Shown here: positions 26,961-35,985 of the stretch, in pieces
Position numbering within the stretch: the first letter of the stretch is position 1
Layout of the letters: every line of letters starts with the position of its first letter
Source of the DNA: Flavobacteriaceae bacterium
GTDB taxonomy: Bacteria > Bacteroidota > Bacteroidia > Flavobacteriales > Flavobacteriaceae
Length of the DNA: 44,110 nt
NCBI GenBank assembly: GCA_013043685.1
Contig: JABDNT010000036.1
Span: 1 to 44,110 of the forward strand
Reading direction: 5' to 3'
Translations under genes and position numbers: made by a program
Notes under the pieces: model-generated
Databases searched by the model: none
Told to the model about the DNA's origin: nothing
What the model saw: the letters and a program-made list of their open reading frames with translations, nothing else

Positions 26961-27350
26961 ATGAGTGATCAGTATATGATGGAGAAAGAAGAAATTTATT
27001 CGAAGGTAATGCGCGCCGGAAGACGCACCTATTTTTTCGACGTTCGTTCAACCAAGGCAGGAGATTACTATCTGACGATCACAGAAAGTAAGAAATTCAC
27101 AAATGACGATGGCTCGTTCCATTACAAGAAACATAAAATTTACCTCTACAAGGAAGACTTTCACGAGTTCAGGGATAATGTTGAGGAAATGATCCAGTAC
27201 ATCATTGATGAAAAAGGAGAAGAAGTAATAAGTGAGCGTCATCAGAAAGATTATAAAAAAGAAGAAACTGAAGTAACCGACATGGTTGAAGAGCCAACAG
27301 ACGAAACTTCCACATCGAATTTCACTGATATTGATTTTGATGACATATAG
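26961..27350 (+). CDS. DUF3276 / PUR-family nucleic-acid-binding protein
   Basis: A 129-residue protein of the DUF3276 family, structurally related to the PUR repeat of eukaryotic Pur-alpha and to spirochaete BpuR. The PUR-like core spans about 8-85: EEIYSKVMRAGRRTYFFDV, GDYYLTITESKK and HKIYLYKEDFHEFRDNVEEM. Family members bind single-stranded DNA and RNA. The C-terminal 45 residues are highly acidic (EEETEVTDMVEE, ending DIDFDDI) and probably disordered. It follows the ABC transporter by 64 nt and is closed by a strong terminator. Cytoplasmic; the role is likely regulatory, but the targets are unknown. Confidence 0.85.
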   Translation: MSDQYMMEKEEIYSKVMRAGRRTYFFDVRSTKAGDYYLTITESKKFTNDDGSFHYKKHKIYLYKEDFHEFRDNVEEMIQYIIDEKGEEVISERHQKDYKKEETEVTDMVEEPTDETSTSNFTDIDFDDI

Positions 27351-27373
27351 TTTAAAATCATCTTAAAAAATCG

Positions 27374-27405
27374 AAACCGCCCATCTATGTGAGGCGGTTT
27401 TTTTA
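27374..27405 (+). terminator. Intrinsic terminator of the DUF3276 gene
   Basis: An 8-bp stem (AAACCGCC / GGCGGTTT) with an 11-nt loop, followed by TTTTTATATTT, 23 nt after the stop. It ends the DUF3276 transcript, and possibly the ABC transporter's as well. Confidence 0.9.
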
Positions 27406-27460
27406 TATTTAGCCTTCGCGTTTTCGACAACTTTGTCTGGCTAATTCTTCAAAACCAACT

Positions 27461-29980
27461 ATGAAAAATCTCTTATTGCTAATCGGTATACTTATTTCAT
27501 TACCAACCATCGCCCAGGACTATGTGGTCGATCTTAACTATTACCTTCCGAAAGATGTTACTTATAACAGTGCAATCCCCACCCCTAGTACGGTTATTGG
27601 CCATGAAGTAGGTGAATGGCATATAACGCATGATAAACTTGTGCAATATATGTACGCTTTGGCAGAGGCCAGTGACCGAATCACGATCGAGAATCGCGGT
27701 GCTACTTTTGAAGGAAGGCCAATTTTATTACTAACCATTACCTCGCCCGTCAATCAACGCAACATTGATGACATAAAAGCACAGCATTTAGCTTTAACTG
27801 AAAGTGGATCTTCCACCTTGAATACGGCAAATATGCCTGCGGTAGTCTACCAGGGGTTCTCCATACATGGAAATGAACCCAGTGGTTCCAACGCCGGATT
27901 AGCAGTGGCGTATTACCTTGCCGCCGCTCAAGGCTCCAAAATAGACGAATTACTAACTAATACCGTGATCCTGTTCGACCCTTCTTTCAATCCGGACGGG
28001 TTGCAACGTTTCGCATACTGGGCGAATATGCACAAAGCGAAAAATATCAACCCAGATCCAAACGACAGGGAGTACAGAGAAGTATGGCCCGGTGGGCGGA
28101 CCAATCATTATTGGTTTGACGTGAACAGAGACTGGCTTCCGGTTCAGTTACCTGAAAGCCGCGCACGGATCAAGACCTTCCACGATTGGTATCCCAACAT
28201 TTTAACAGACCATCATGAAATGGGAAGGAATTCAAGTTTCTTCTTTCAGCCCGGTATTCCATCACGAACTCATCCCTTAACCCCTCAGAAAAATCAGGAT
28301 TTAACAAAAGAGATCGCAAAATACCATGCCAGGGCCTTCGACCAGTTAGGCAGTTTTTATTTTTCTGAAGAAAACTTCGACGACTTCTATTACGGCAAAG
28401 GATCTACCTTTCCCGATATTAATGGAGGTGTTGGTATCTTATTCGAACAGGCCTCCTCCAGAGGTCATGCACAGGAAAGCTCCAATGGCGTGCTTACATT
28501 TCCCTTTACCATACGAAACCAATTCACGGCTGCTTTATCCACTTTAGAGGCGGCAGTGGCTTTGCGCAGAGATCTACTGGACTACCAGCGGGATTTCTTC
28601 GATAATGCCCGCATTGAGGGGGCATCGGGTGGAGCTATCGTATTCGGCGACGAAAAAGATGCAGCAAAAGCTTTTCACCTGGCGGAAATTTTAAAGCGGC
28701 ATAAGATCGCCGTTCATGAATTGAAAGAAGATTTCTCCAGTAATGGAAAAAACTATAAAAATGGGTACAGCTATGTGGTTCTGAAGAAACAAAGGCAACA
28801 CCGATTGATCAAAGCTATTTTTGAAAAGCGTACCCAATTTCAGGATAGTCTTTTCTACGATATCAGTGCCTGGAGTTTTCCCCTGGCTTTTAACCTGGAC
28901 TACATCGAGAATGCCCCTGTTAGCAGGGCGGGTAAGGAGATCATCGACCTACAGATGAAAACACCGGACACACCTAATGTCTCTACCTATGCCTATTTGA
29001 TGGAATGGCATGAATACTACAGCCCCAAAGCCCTCAATATGGTTCTTTCCGAAGGTTTGAGAGCCAAAGTAGCCATGAAACCGTTTTCTTTAGAAGGCAG
29101 GGATTACGACTACGGGACCATTTTGATCCCTCTGCAAAATCAGAAGCTACAGATGGCAGATCTTACCAAATTCCTGGCCAAAGTGAGTCGGGAAACCAAA
29201 GTTCCCATTCATGGGGTAAGGACCGGCCTGGCTAATGGAATTGACCTGGGTAGTAATCAGTTCAGGCCTGTAGAACTTCCCAAGGTAGCTATGCTCGTTG
29301 GAGACGGCATTAATCCCTATGATGCAGGGGAGATATGGCATTTGTTCGATACTCGTTTCGATATGAAGATCACAAAACTGGACACCCGAAATTTTGGTCG
29401 CACGGATCTAAGTCGATACACAGATATAATTATGCCTGCCAGTTGGGGAAACGCACTGGATAAGCAAGATGCTGAAAAGTTGAAGAAATGGGTTCAGGAC
29501 GGTGGCTCTTTGATCGCATTTCGGAATGCAGGACGTTTTTTAGACCGCAATGAAATGATGAAAATTAAATTTAAATCCCGTAAAGATACCGCAACTAATG
29601 TATCCTATGAACAGAGAGGGAAATACAGAGGAGCCCAGGTGGTGGGCGGAGCCATTTTTGAGGCAAAACTGGATCGCTCACATCCAATTGCATTTGGTTA
29701 TAAGAACGACAGGTTAGCAATGTTTCGAAATACTACCCTCTTTGTTGAACCCGATGCCGACAGCTATAACAATCCAATACAATATACCTCCAATCCCTTG
29801 TTGAGTGGATATATTTCAAAACCTAATTTGAAGGATCTTGCCAGTACAGTGCCTTTCAAGACTTCGGGAGTGGGTCGAGGCCAGGTCCTTTACTTTACGG
29901 ACAATACGAACTTCAGGGCGTTTTGGTACGGAACCAATAAACTCCTTATGAATGCCATTTTCTTTGGAGATAAGATGTAA
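27461..29980 (+). CDS. Secreted M14-family zinc carboxypeptidase with C-terminal amidotransferase-like domain
   Basis: An 839-residue exported protein (signal MKNLLLLIGILISLPTIAQ) with a peptidase M14 domain at about 50-360. Zinc ligands His136 and Glu139 are in SIHGNEPSGSN. The substrate-binding Asn-Arg is in WFDVNRDWLP, the third zinc His is in LTDHHEMGR (near 250), and a candidate catalytic Glu is in GILFEQASSRGH (about 330). The central part (about 380-600) has no family I can name. Residues about 610-720 look like a class-I glutamine-amidotransferase/ThuA-like flavodoxin fold (KVAMLVGDGINPYDAGEIWH, YTDIIMPASWG, VQDGGSLIAFRNAGRFL), with no visible catalytic Cys. It has no T9SS tail, so it is probably periplasmic. 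Likely a peptide-trimming enzyme used in nutrient uptake. Confidence 0.88.
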   Translation: MKNLLLLIGILISLPTIAQDYVVDLNYYLPKDVTYNSAIPTPSTVIGHEVGEWHITHDKLVQYMYALAEASDRITIENRGATFEGRPILLLTITSPVNQRNIDDIKAQHLALTESGSSTLNTANMPAVVYQGFSIHGNEPSGSNAGLAVAYYLAAAQGSKIDELLTNTVILFDPSFNPDGLQRFAYWANMHKAKNINPDPNDREYREVWPGGRTNHYWFDVNRDWLPVQLPESRARIKTFHDWYPNILTDHHEMGRNSSFFFQPGIPSRTHPLTPQKNQDLTKEIAKYHARAFDQLGSFYFSEENFDDFYYGKGSTFPDINGGVGILFEQASSRGHAQESSNGVLTFPFTIRNQFTAALSTLEAAVALRRDLLDYQRDFFDNARIEGASGGAIVFGDEKDAAKAFHLAEILKRHKIAVHELKEDFSSNGKNYKNGYSYVVLKKQRQHRLIKAIFEKRTQFQDSLFYDISAWSFPLAFNLDYIENAPVSRAGKEIIDLQMKTPDTPNVSTYAYLMEWHEYYSPKALNMVLSEGLRAKVAMKPFSLEGRDYDYGTILIPLQNQKLQMADLTKFLAKVSRETKVPIHGVRTGLANGIDLGSNQFRPVELPKVAMLVGDGINPYDAGEIWHLFDTRFDMKITKLDTRNFGRTDLSRYTDIIMPASWGNALDKQDAEKLKKWVQDGGSLIAFRNAGRFLDRNEMMKIKFKSRKDTATNVSYEQRGKYRGAQVVGGAIFEAKLDRSHPIAFGYKNDRLAMFRNTTLFVEPDADSYNNPIQYTSNPLLSGYISKPNLKDLASTVPFKTSGVGRGQVLYFTDNTNFRAFWYGTNKLLMNAIFFGDKM

Positions 29981-30045
29981 CTGATTCGAAATCCTTTTCG
30001 TTAATATTTCAAGGGAATTAGGCTGCAAACTCCTTTCCGAAACCC

Positions 30046-30053
30046 TATCTTTG
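30046..30053 (+). promoter_or_regulatory. Candidate -7 box of the SulP gene
   Basis: TATCTTTG matches TAnnTTTG perfectly and lies 22 nt before the SulP ATG. The expected -33 site holds CTG instead of TTG. Confidence 0.45.
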
Positions 30054-30074
30054 CCGCTTTTTTAAGCGAAAAAG

Positions 30075-31691
30075 ATGATCCAGAAAACGATACATAATTT
30101 TACCCGGAATCCTAAGAATGATATCCTCTCCGGCCTTACTGTTGCATTAGCCCTTGTTCCTGAAGCAGTCGCATTCGCCTTCGTTGCCGGCATTGATCCG
30201 CTAGTAGGGCTTTATGGGGCCTTTATGATGGGAATAGTGACCTCCCTCTTTGGAGGCCGGCCCGGAATGATCTCGGGAGCCACCGGGGCGATGGCCGTGG
30301 TGATGGTGCATCTTATCCAAAAAGGAAACGAGGTTGGACTGGGACTGGAGGCACCGGTGGAAAACCTTGGCTTACAATGGTTGTTTATCACCTTGCTATT
30401 TGTGGGTGGAATTCAAATCGTAGCTGGGATACTGCGCTTAGGGAAATTTGTCAGGCTCATCCCTCACTCTGTTATGATGGGGTTTGTGAACGGTCTGGCA
30501 ATCGTGATCTTTCTATCACAATTAGGGCTTTTTAAAGAAACTGTGAATGGAGAAAGAACATGGTTACAAGGATATGATATGTTGATCATGCTAGGACTCG
30601 TTCTGCTTACTATGGCTATTATGTTTGGTTTGCCAAAGCTTACAAAGAAGATCCCAGCGGCCCTAACCGCTATTATTGTTGTTGCTGCTATTGTCATCTT
30701 TGGAAAAATAGATGTAAGCACCGTAGGTTCGTTCATTAGGGATGGTGGAGGCGAAGGCCTTCAGGGATCCATGCCCGAATTTCAAGATCAGATCTTTGCT
30801 TTACTCTACACCCTGAAAGGACATTGGGACCTCATCTTCTCTACGGCCTTCATATTAGCAGCAGTAGGCCTCATAGAATCCCTGATGACGCTGAGTCTTA
30901 TTGACGAAATGACCGAAACCCGCGGAAGTGGAAACCGGGAGTGTGTGGCGCAGGGTGGCGCTAATATTCTGAATGGACTTTTTGGAGGTATGGGTGGCTG
31001 TGCTATGATAGGTCAGTCTATTATCAATGTGGATTCCGGAGGAAGAGGAAGGCTTTCGGGAGCGACTGCGGCTATTGCATTATTGTGTTTTGTCCTTTTC
31101 GGAGCCCCTTTGATCGAACAAATTCCAATTGCAGCGTTGGTGGGGGTTATGTTTATGGTGGTAATTGGAACATTTGCCTGGAGTAGTTTCAGGATATTAC
31201 ATAAGATCCCTTTAAGCGACGCGATTGTGCTGGTGTCAGTCTCGGCAATTACAGTTTGGCAGGATCTGGCGATAGCTGTCATTGCCGGCGTAATCATGAG
31301 CGCACTGACCTTCGCCTGGAAAAATGCTACAATGATTCGTGCCCGAAAAAGTATTAAGGAAGATGGAACCAAAGTATACGAGATATGGGGACCTCTGTTC
31401 TTCGGCTCTACAACGAACTTCTTAACCAAATTCGATGTTAACAATGATCCGGAAGAAGTGGAGATCGATTTCATTGAATCTAAAGTTAGCGATCATTCGG
31501 GAGTAGAGGCTATGCGCGGTATTGTAAATAAATACCAGGCCGCGGGGAAAAAAGTTACGTTGACGCATTTAAGTCCCGACTGTAAAATACTCTTACTAAA
31601 AAATAATCCCGATTTCGACGAAGTTATCCAGGACTCGATCGATGATCCACGATATTATGTGGTTACCGATATGATGGATAGTGAGGTGTAA
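30075..31691 (+). CDS. SulP-family inorganic anion transporter with STAS domain
   Basis: Secondary transporter of the SulP/SLC26 family for sulfate, bicarbonate or related anions, 538 residues. The N-terminal half shows the family block NDILSGLTVALALVPEAVAFAF, then GLYGAFMMGIVTSLFGGRPGMISGATGAMAVV, and about 10-12 membrane helices follow (two 7-helix inverted repeats in known structures). VGLIESLMTLSLIDEMTETRGSGNRECVAQGGANILNGLFGGMGGCAMIG is the second conserved block. A STAS domain occupies about 430-530 (VYEIWGPLFFGSTTNFLTKF, VSDHSGVEAMRGIV). No carbonic anhydrase or sulfate-reduction gene is nearby, so the anion is undecided. Confidence 0.93.
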   Translation: MIQKTIHNFTRNPKNDILSGLTVALALVPEAVAFAFVAGIDPLVGLYGAFMMGIVTSLFGGRPGMISGATGAMAVVMVHLIQKGNEVGLGLEAPVENLGLQWLFITLLFVGGIQIVAGILRLGKFVRLIPHSVMMGFVNGLAIVIFLSQLGLFKETVNGERTWLQGYDMLIMLGLVLLTMAIMFGLPKLTKKIPAALTAIIVVAAIVIFGKIDVSTVGSFIRDGGGEGLQGSMPEFQDQIFALLYTLKGHWDLIFSTAFILAAVGLIESLMTLSLIDEMTETRGSGNRECVAQGGANILNGLFGGMGGCAMIGQSIINVDSGGRGRLSGATAAIALLCFVLFGAPLIEQIPIAALVGVMFMVVIGTFAWSSFRILHKIPLSDAIVLVSVSAITVWQDLAIAVIAGVIMSALTFAWKNATMIRARKSIKEDGTKVYEIWGPLFFGSTTNFLTKFDVNNDPEEVEIDFIESKVSDHSGVEAMRGIVNKYQAAGKKVTLTHLSPDCKILLLKNNPDFDEVIQDSIDDPRYYVVTDMMDSEV

Positions 31692-31750
31692 TTTAGTAAT
31701 TTACAAAACCAGCTTTCTAATCTCGTTGGTTCATGTATATTAGATACTCT

Positions 31751-33178
31751 ATGAAAACCAGATTATCTGTATTTGTATTACTCCTATCTATTTTAGCTGT
31801 AAGCATTTATTCTTGTGAGGAGCGCATATCTAAAAATAATAACACCATCTCCCCCGATGGTAACTGGGAATCTGTTGGATATGGAAGAATCTTAAAAATC
31901 GACAGCACAGGATCTTTTGTTCTAAGCGATGTCTCTCCGTTTTCCTGTTTACCGCTTATGGAAGGCAACCTTTCGGATATGGGTGAGAATCTCACCCTTT
32001 CACAAGATACTATTTCCCTTGAAGATGGTATCAATCGCTACTTTTTTACACGAATTAATGAACTTCCAGGGTCGTGCATCGTCGACAATACGGAAATCAC
32101 CCGGGACCCCATATTAAATTTCGAGGTATTGTGGAATACATTTAATGATCATTACGCCTACTTCGAACTTCGCAAGATTAATTGGGATAGTATTTATGAA
32201 ATATACAGGCCCGTTATCTCCCAATCCACAACAGATGTTGAACTCTATAGAGTTTTAGATGAAATGATTTCAGCCATGAACGATGGTCATGTAGGACTGG
32301 ACGCCCCGGATGAGATAGTAGATGCAGCTATAATCAAATCGGAATATCCGACAGAAGTGACGATCAAAAACTATGGTAATCACGAAGTGGCGAAGCTCGT
32401 AGCCGATTCTTATATTCCGGAAGGTTCTTCGGCACATAAAGAGTTGCTTCGATGGGGTGTTTTGGAAAATAATATAGGGTACATTCAGCTTAATCAAATG
32501 ATGGGATTGGCTGAATATAATATTTCAGATTCACTCACTGGCCGCGATTACTGGATGGCTTATTTTGAACAAAGTGATCAGAGTATAGATGACACTTCAG
32601 ATGAAGTAAATGGGATCCGAAATTCCATGAAAACGGTTATGGAAGATATAGCCGAGACGGAAGCTGTCATTATTGATGTTCGTTTTAACGGAGGTGGTAA
32701 AGACGAGGTGGGTATGGAGGTCCTTAGACATTTTAATAGCAATAGGAAAACTGTTTTTACCAAAAAGGCAAGATTTGGTAGTGGATTCACACCGCGTATT
32801 GAAATAAAGCAGGACGGCACCACAAACTACTATTCCAAGCCTGTCTTCTTGCTTATTTCGGGAGAATCTGCCAGCGCAACTGAAATCATGGTATTGTGTT
32901 CCCTTTCTATGGACAACATTACCCGAATTGGCTCGAATACAGAAGGTGTATTTTCTGATGTCCTTGATAAGGCCTTGCCTAATGGTTGGGAATTTGGACT
33001 GTCCAATGAGTTATATGAAGATATGAATGGACGAAACTATGAAGGCGTGGGAATTGCTCCGGATATAGATCTCAATTACCCACGGAACAAACAAGAATTT
33101 CTAAGGTATATAGTGAACGCGCTTTCAAAAAACGGAGATGCGGCAATTGAAACGATAATTGATCGGTATTCTCAATAA
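31751..33178 (+). CDS. S41-family (tail-specific-like) protease, lipoprotein
   Basis: Start ATG 31751 gives a lipoprotein signal (KTRLSVFVLLLSILAVSIYSC, lipidated Cys22) and 475 residues; the frame is open a little further upstream but that extension spoils the signal. The protease domain lies at about 215-455: GVLENNIGYIQLNQM, VIIDVRFNGGGKDEVGM, and LLISGESASATEIMVL with the nucleophilic Ser. The region that carries the catalytic Lys in CtpA-type proteases (FGKG) reads SNTEGVFSDVLDKALPNGW. It is therefore of the IRBP-like/Tricorn-type subgroup frequent in Bacteroidota. There is no obvious PDZ domain. The N-terminal 100 residues look like a lipocalin-like or small beta domain. Follows SulP by 59 nt; substrate unknown. 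Confidence 0.88.
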   Translation: MKTRLSVFVLLLSILAVSIYSCEERISKNNNTISPDGNWESVGYGRILKIDSTGSFVLSDVSPFSCLPLMEGNLSDMGENLTLSQDTISLEDGINRYFFTRINELPGSCIVDNTEITRDPILNFEVLWNTFNDHYAYFELRKINWDSIYEIYRPVISQSTTDVELYRVLDEMISAMNDGHVGLDAPDEIVDAAIIKSEYPTEVTIKNYGNHEVAKLVADSYIPEGSSAHKELLRWGVLENNIGYIQLNQMMGLAEYNISDSLTGRDYWMAYFEQSDQSIDDTSDEVNGIRNSMKTVMEDIAETEAVIIDVRFNGGGKDEVGMEVLRHFNSNRKTVFTKKARFGSGFTPRIEIKQDGTTNYYSKPVFLLISGESASATEIMVLCSLSMDNITRIGSNTEGVFSDVLDKALPNGWEFGLSNELYEDMNGRNYEGVGIAPDIDLNYPRNKQEFLRYIVNALSKNGDAAIETIIDRYSQ

Positions 33179-33288
33179 CCAATTTTCTTGTTAACAAAGG
33201 AAATCAAGATTTAGATGAAAAGCTTCGATCTGAGATTAGCAATTAGCTTGTTCGATAAACCAGGCCCACATTTTAAACACTGTAACAA

Positions 33289-34962
33289 TTATTTCACGCC
33301 CTTCAGCGGGACATATACACTGAATCGAGTTCCTTCGTTTTCTTTCGAGGTTACTTCGATTTTTCCCTGATTTATCTCCATAAATTGTTGACAAAGTAAT
33401 AATCCAATTCCTGTACCTACCTCGCCCGAGGTACCCAATTTACTAATTTGAGATTCCAAATCGTAAAATCTCGCTACTTCCTCTGGTTTCATTCCAACGC
33501 CGTTATCCTGAATATGAACAATGGCGTAGTTAGCGTTGAGTTCGAGACTAAGATGTATTGTTCCTTCAGATGAGGTATATTTAAGTGCATTGGATAAGAG
33601 ATTTCTAAATACGGTACTAAGCATATTCAAATCAGCATAAACCTGTACATTCTCACCTTTGGAATATTTGATAGTAATAGATTTGAGATCTGCAGCAGGT
33701 TTTATTGCTCCAATAACAGTCTCCAGAATGAAGTTCAAATTGTACCAGCCCGGTTGATATTTAAGATCACCGGTCTGAGATGCCGCCCATCGCAATAAAT
33801 TACTAAGCAACTCTGTAGTGGTATTCGTAGTTCTCTTTAGCTGGATCACCAAGTTTTGCAATGTGCTATCCTCGATATTTTCATTTTCCAATAAATGGAG
33901 TAAACCGGATATTGAATGGAGCGGTTGTTTGAGATCATGGCCTATAATAGAAAACAACTTGTCTTTGGTCTTATTAACACTAACGAGCTCTTTGTTCTGC
34001 TCTAATAGCAGGTTTCCACGACGACCTAACAATTGATTGGCGGTTTCCAGTTCACGATTTAATTCCTTACTCCGCAATCTAAGTTTGTTTAACACGTAGA
34101 ACAATCCCGTGAGAACCAGGTGTCCCAGTAATAACAAATAAATCATGGGATTTCTTTGAACCCCACCATTCTTATAAGCTGTACTTATAGATATAGTTCT
34201 GCCATACATTTTTACATCGCTGGTGATGAAATCTGAATCGTCGACGTTAAAATTCCCGTAATATTCAGGGTCCTTTTTTTTGTTGTATACCTTCGTATTA
34301 TTGTAAACCTGTTCCCGGTCAAATTCGAATTCATCTTCCCATCGGAAACGAAAAACAAAATCTTTACTAATCTCCTGCGAATACATCCCGCGCATGAGGG
34401 TTTTAAATTTTAGGATAGGCGCTAAATAACCCAAAGTCTTTCCCTCTCGATGCACCCTAAAATTAAGAGGCACACCTACCCAACCCTCTACAAGGTTCAA
34501 TGGAGCAAACAGTAATAAACTATCCGTTTTCATCAAATCATTGAGTTCTGCGATCTTTTCTTCACTCCTTAGAGAAGAGACATTTACACCTGCCAGGTCA
34601 TTCGGATCCAATTCATGGCGTGTAAACGAATAAATGAACGTATGGGTTGAGTCGATGAAACTAACGGCTATAGAATCGGTTGATTGTAATGCTTCGAGCT
34701 GTTTTTGAACAAAGTGCTGTAGTATCTCCGCCGAGGGTAGTTCTTCTGATTCATTCATGAATACCTTCATTCCTGAAATCATTGCGGCGAATTCATTGAT
34801 CGCCGTAGTGAATTGACTTACGGAACGCTGATGGACCTGTTCTATTTTTAGTTTGTTCTTCTGAAGATCATTATCAATCTGGTTTCTATCGATTAAGAAA
34901 ATCGCAATTATACCAATAATGAAAATAACTAGCGTCCAAACATTTTGTTTGAGAAACGACAT
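33289..34962 (-). CDS. Membrane sensor histidine kinase, orphan
   Basis: A 557-residue hybrid-free sensor kinase. Helix 1 is at about 9-24 and helix 2 at about 273-291, enclosing a roughly 245-residue periplasmic sensor domain of unrecognised family. A coiled coil (about 293-330) leads to the phosphoacceptor H-box FSIIGHDLKQPLHS with His342. The ATPase domain shows the N-box FRNLLSNALKYT, the G1 box DNGVGMKP and the G2 box GTGIGLLLCQQF. No response regulator lies beside it, so the partner is elsewhere. It follows csaA by 60 nt on the same strand. The periplasmic part resembles the double-PAS/Cache size class, but this cannot be confirmed by eye. Confidence 0.92.
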   Translation of the reverse strand: MSFLKQNVWTLVIFIIGIIAIFLIDRNQIDNDLQKNKLKIEQVHQRSVSQFTTAINEFAAMISGMKVFMNESEELPSAEILQHFVQKQLEALQSTDSIAVSFIDSTHTFIYSFTRHELDPNDLAGVNVSSLRSEEKIAELNDLMKTDSLLLFAPLNLVEGWVGVPLNFRVHREGKTLGYLAPILKFKTLMRGMYSQEISKDFVFRFRWEDEFEFDREQVYNNTKVYNKKKDPEYYGNFNVDDSDFITSDVKMYGRTISISTAYKNGGVQRNPMIYLLLLGHLVLTGLFYVLNKLRLRSKELNRELETANQLLGRRGNLLLEQNKELVSVNKTKDKLFSIIGHDLKQPLHSISGLLHLLENENIEDSTLQNLVIQLKRTTNTTTELLSNLLRWAASQTGDLKYQPGWYNLNFILETVIGAIKPAADLKSITIKYSKGENVQVYADLNMLSTVFRNLLSNALKYTSSEGTIHLSLELNANYAIVHIQDNGVGMKPEEVARFYDLESQISKLGTSGEVGTGIGLLLCQQFMEINQGKIEVTSKENEGTRFSVYVPLKGVK

Positions 34963-35022
34963 GAGGATAATTAATAGGGGCTTATGGCGCGAAGATATAA
35001 AAAAATAATTCGGTTACATGGA

Positions 35023-35355
35023 TTAACTGATCTGCGTACCATTTTCTACATTGCGTTCAGGGTGTAGCAGAATTACATTGTCACCTTGAACAGCACCAAG
35101 CACCAGGCACTCGCTCATAAAAGGCCCTATTTGTTTCTTCGGAAAATTAACCACTGCGATCACTTGTTTACCCATAAGTAGTTCTTTGGAATATAAAGTA
35201 GTGATCTGGGCAGAAGATTTCATTACCCCAAGTTCTTTTCCGAAGTCAATTTTTAACTTATAAGAAGGATTCCGGGCTTCGTGAAAGTCGGAAACTTCAA
35301 GAATGGTACCCACACGCATATCTATTTTTTGAAAATCGTCCCAGGAAATTTCCAT
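35023..35355 (-). CDS. csaA: CsaA-type tRNA-binding (OB-fold) chaperone
   Basis: A 110-residue OB-fold protein homologous to Bacillus CsaA and to the C-terminal EMAP-II-like domain of MetRS. Known members are dimers that bind tRNA and have chaperone activity linked to protein export. Diagnostic segments are DFQKIDMRVGTILEVSDF, NPSYKLKIDFG, KSSAQITTLY, and GKQVIAVVNFPKKQIGPFMS. It diverges from the thioredoxin-fold gene at 35425 and precedes the sensor kinase. Cytoplasmic. Confidence 0.93.
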   Translation of the reverse strand: MEISWDDFQKIDMRVGTILEVSDFHEARNPSYKLKIDFGKELGVMKSSAQITTLYSKELLMGKQVIAVVNFPKKQIGPFMSECLVLGAVQGDNVILLHPERNVENGTQIS

Positions 35356-35382
35356 TGTTTAGGTAATGTGTAACCAAGGTAG

Positions 35383-35390
35383 TAATTTTG
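35383..35390 (+). promoter_or_regulatory. Candidate -7 box for the peroxiredoxin-like gene
   Basis: TAATTTTG, perfect TAnnTTTG, 34 nt upstream of ATG 35425. The nearest TTG (35355-35357) is 25 nt away, longer than the usual spacer. Confidence 0.45.
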
Positions 35391-35424
35391 CGACAAATAA
35401 ATTATTCAGTCTTACACACAAACT

Positions 35425-35985
35425 ATGGCACTCACCCCTTCAAATATGCTTCCTTTAGGCACAAAAGCTCCCAATTTTGTGCTTATTGATACAATTACCA
35501 ATAAACCGGTTTCCCTCCAGCAAGTACGTGGAGAAAAGGGAACCGTAGTTATGTTTATTTGTAATCATTGCCCGTTTGTGAAACATGTGAATGAAGAAAT
35601 CGTTCGGCTATGTAATGATTATCGGGTGACAGGCTTTGGTTTTGTTGCCATCAGCAGCAATGATGTTGAAAATTACCCGCAAGATTCTCCGAAAAAAATG
35701 TGGGAAAACGCCAGGAAACACAGTTATCCTTTTCCGTATCTGTTCGACGAAGACCAGGAAGTGGCAAAAGCATACGATGCGGCCTGTACCCCGGATTTCT
35801 ACCTCTTCGATCACGATCTTAAACTCATTTATCGGGGACAGCTTGATAATTCGAGGCCGGGCAACAATATACCGGTGAACGGTCGTGACCTAAGAGAAGC
35901 GCTCGACAATGTCCTGAACAATGCTCCTCAACGCAAGGATCAGAAGCCTAGTATTGGTTGCAATATAAAATGGAAATCGAACTAA
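35425..35985 (+). CDS. Thioredoxin-fold peroxiredoxin-like protein (PRX-like2 type)
   Basis: A 186-residue cytoplasmic thioredoxin-fold protein. The redox motif is FICNHCPFVKH (Cys46 and Cys49), characteristic of the AhpC/TSA-related PRX-like2 group rather than true thioredoxin. The cis-Pro loop region reads DAACTPDFYLFDHD and adds another Cys. A C-terminal tail (QKPSIGCNIKWK) carries a further Cys. KAPNFVLIDTITNKPVSLQQ is the standard redoxin N-terminus. No signal peptide. Likely a disulfide reductase or peroxidase; the substrate is unknown. Its stop interlocks with the stop of the convergent YfiT-like gene in a shared CTAA. Confidence 0.88.
   Translation: MALTPSNMLPLGTKAPNFVLIDTITNKPVSLQQVRGEKGTVVMFICNHCPFVKHVNEEIVRLCNDYRVTGFGFVAISSNDVENYPQDSPKKMWENARKHSYPFPYLFDEDQEVAKAYDAACTPDFYLFDHDLKLIYRGQLDNSRPGNNIPVNGRDLREALDNVLNNAPQRKDQKPSIGCNIKWKSN

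Noticed and set aside
31013-31474. 153-codon minus-strand open frame
   Set aside because: Antisense shadow of the SulP transporter; no credible start or homology pattern.
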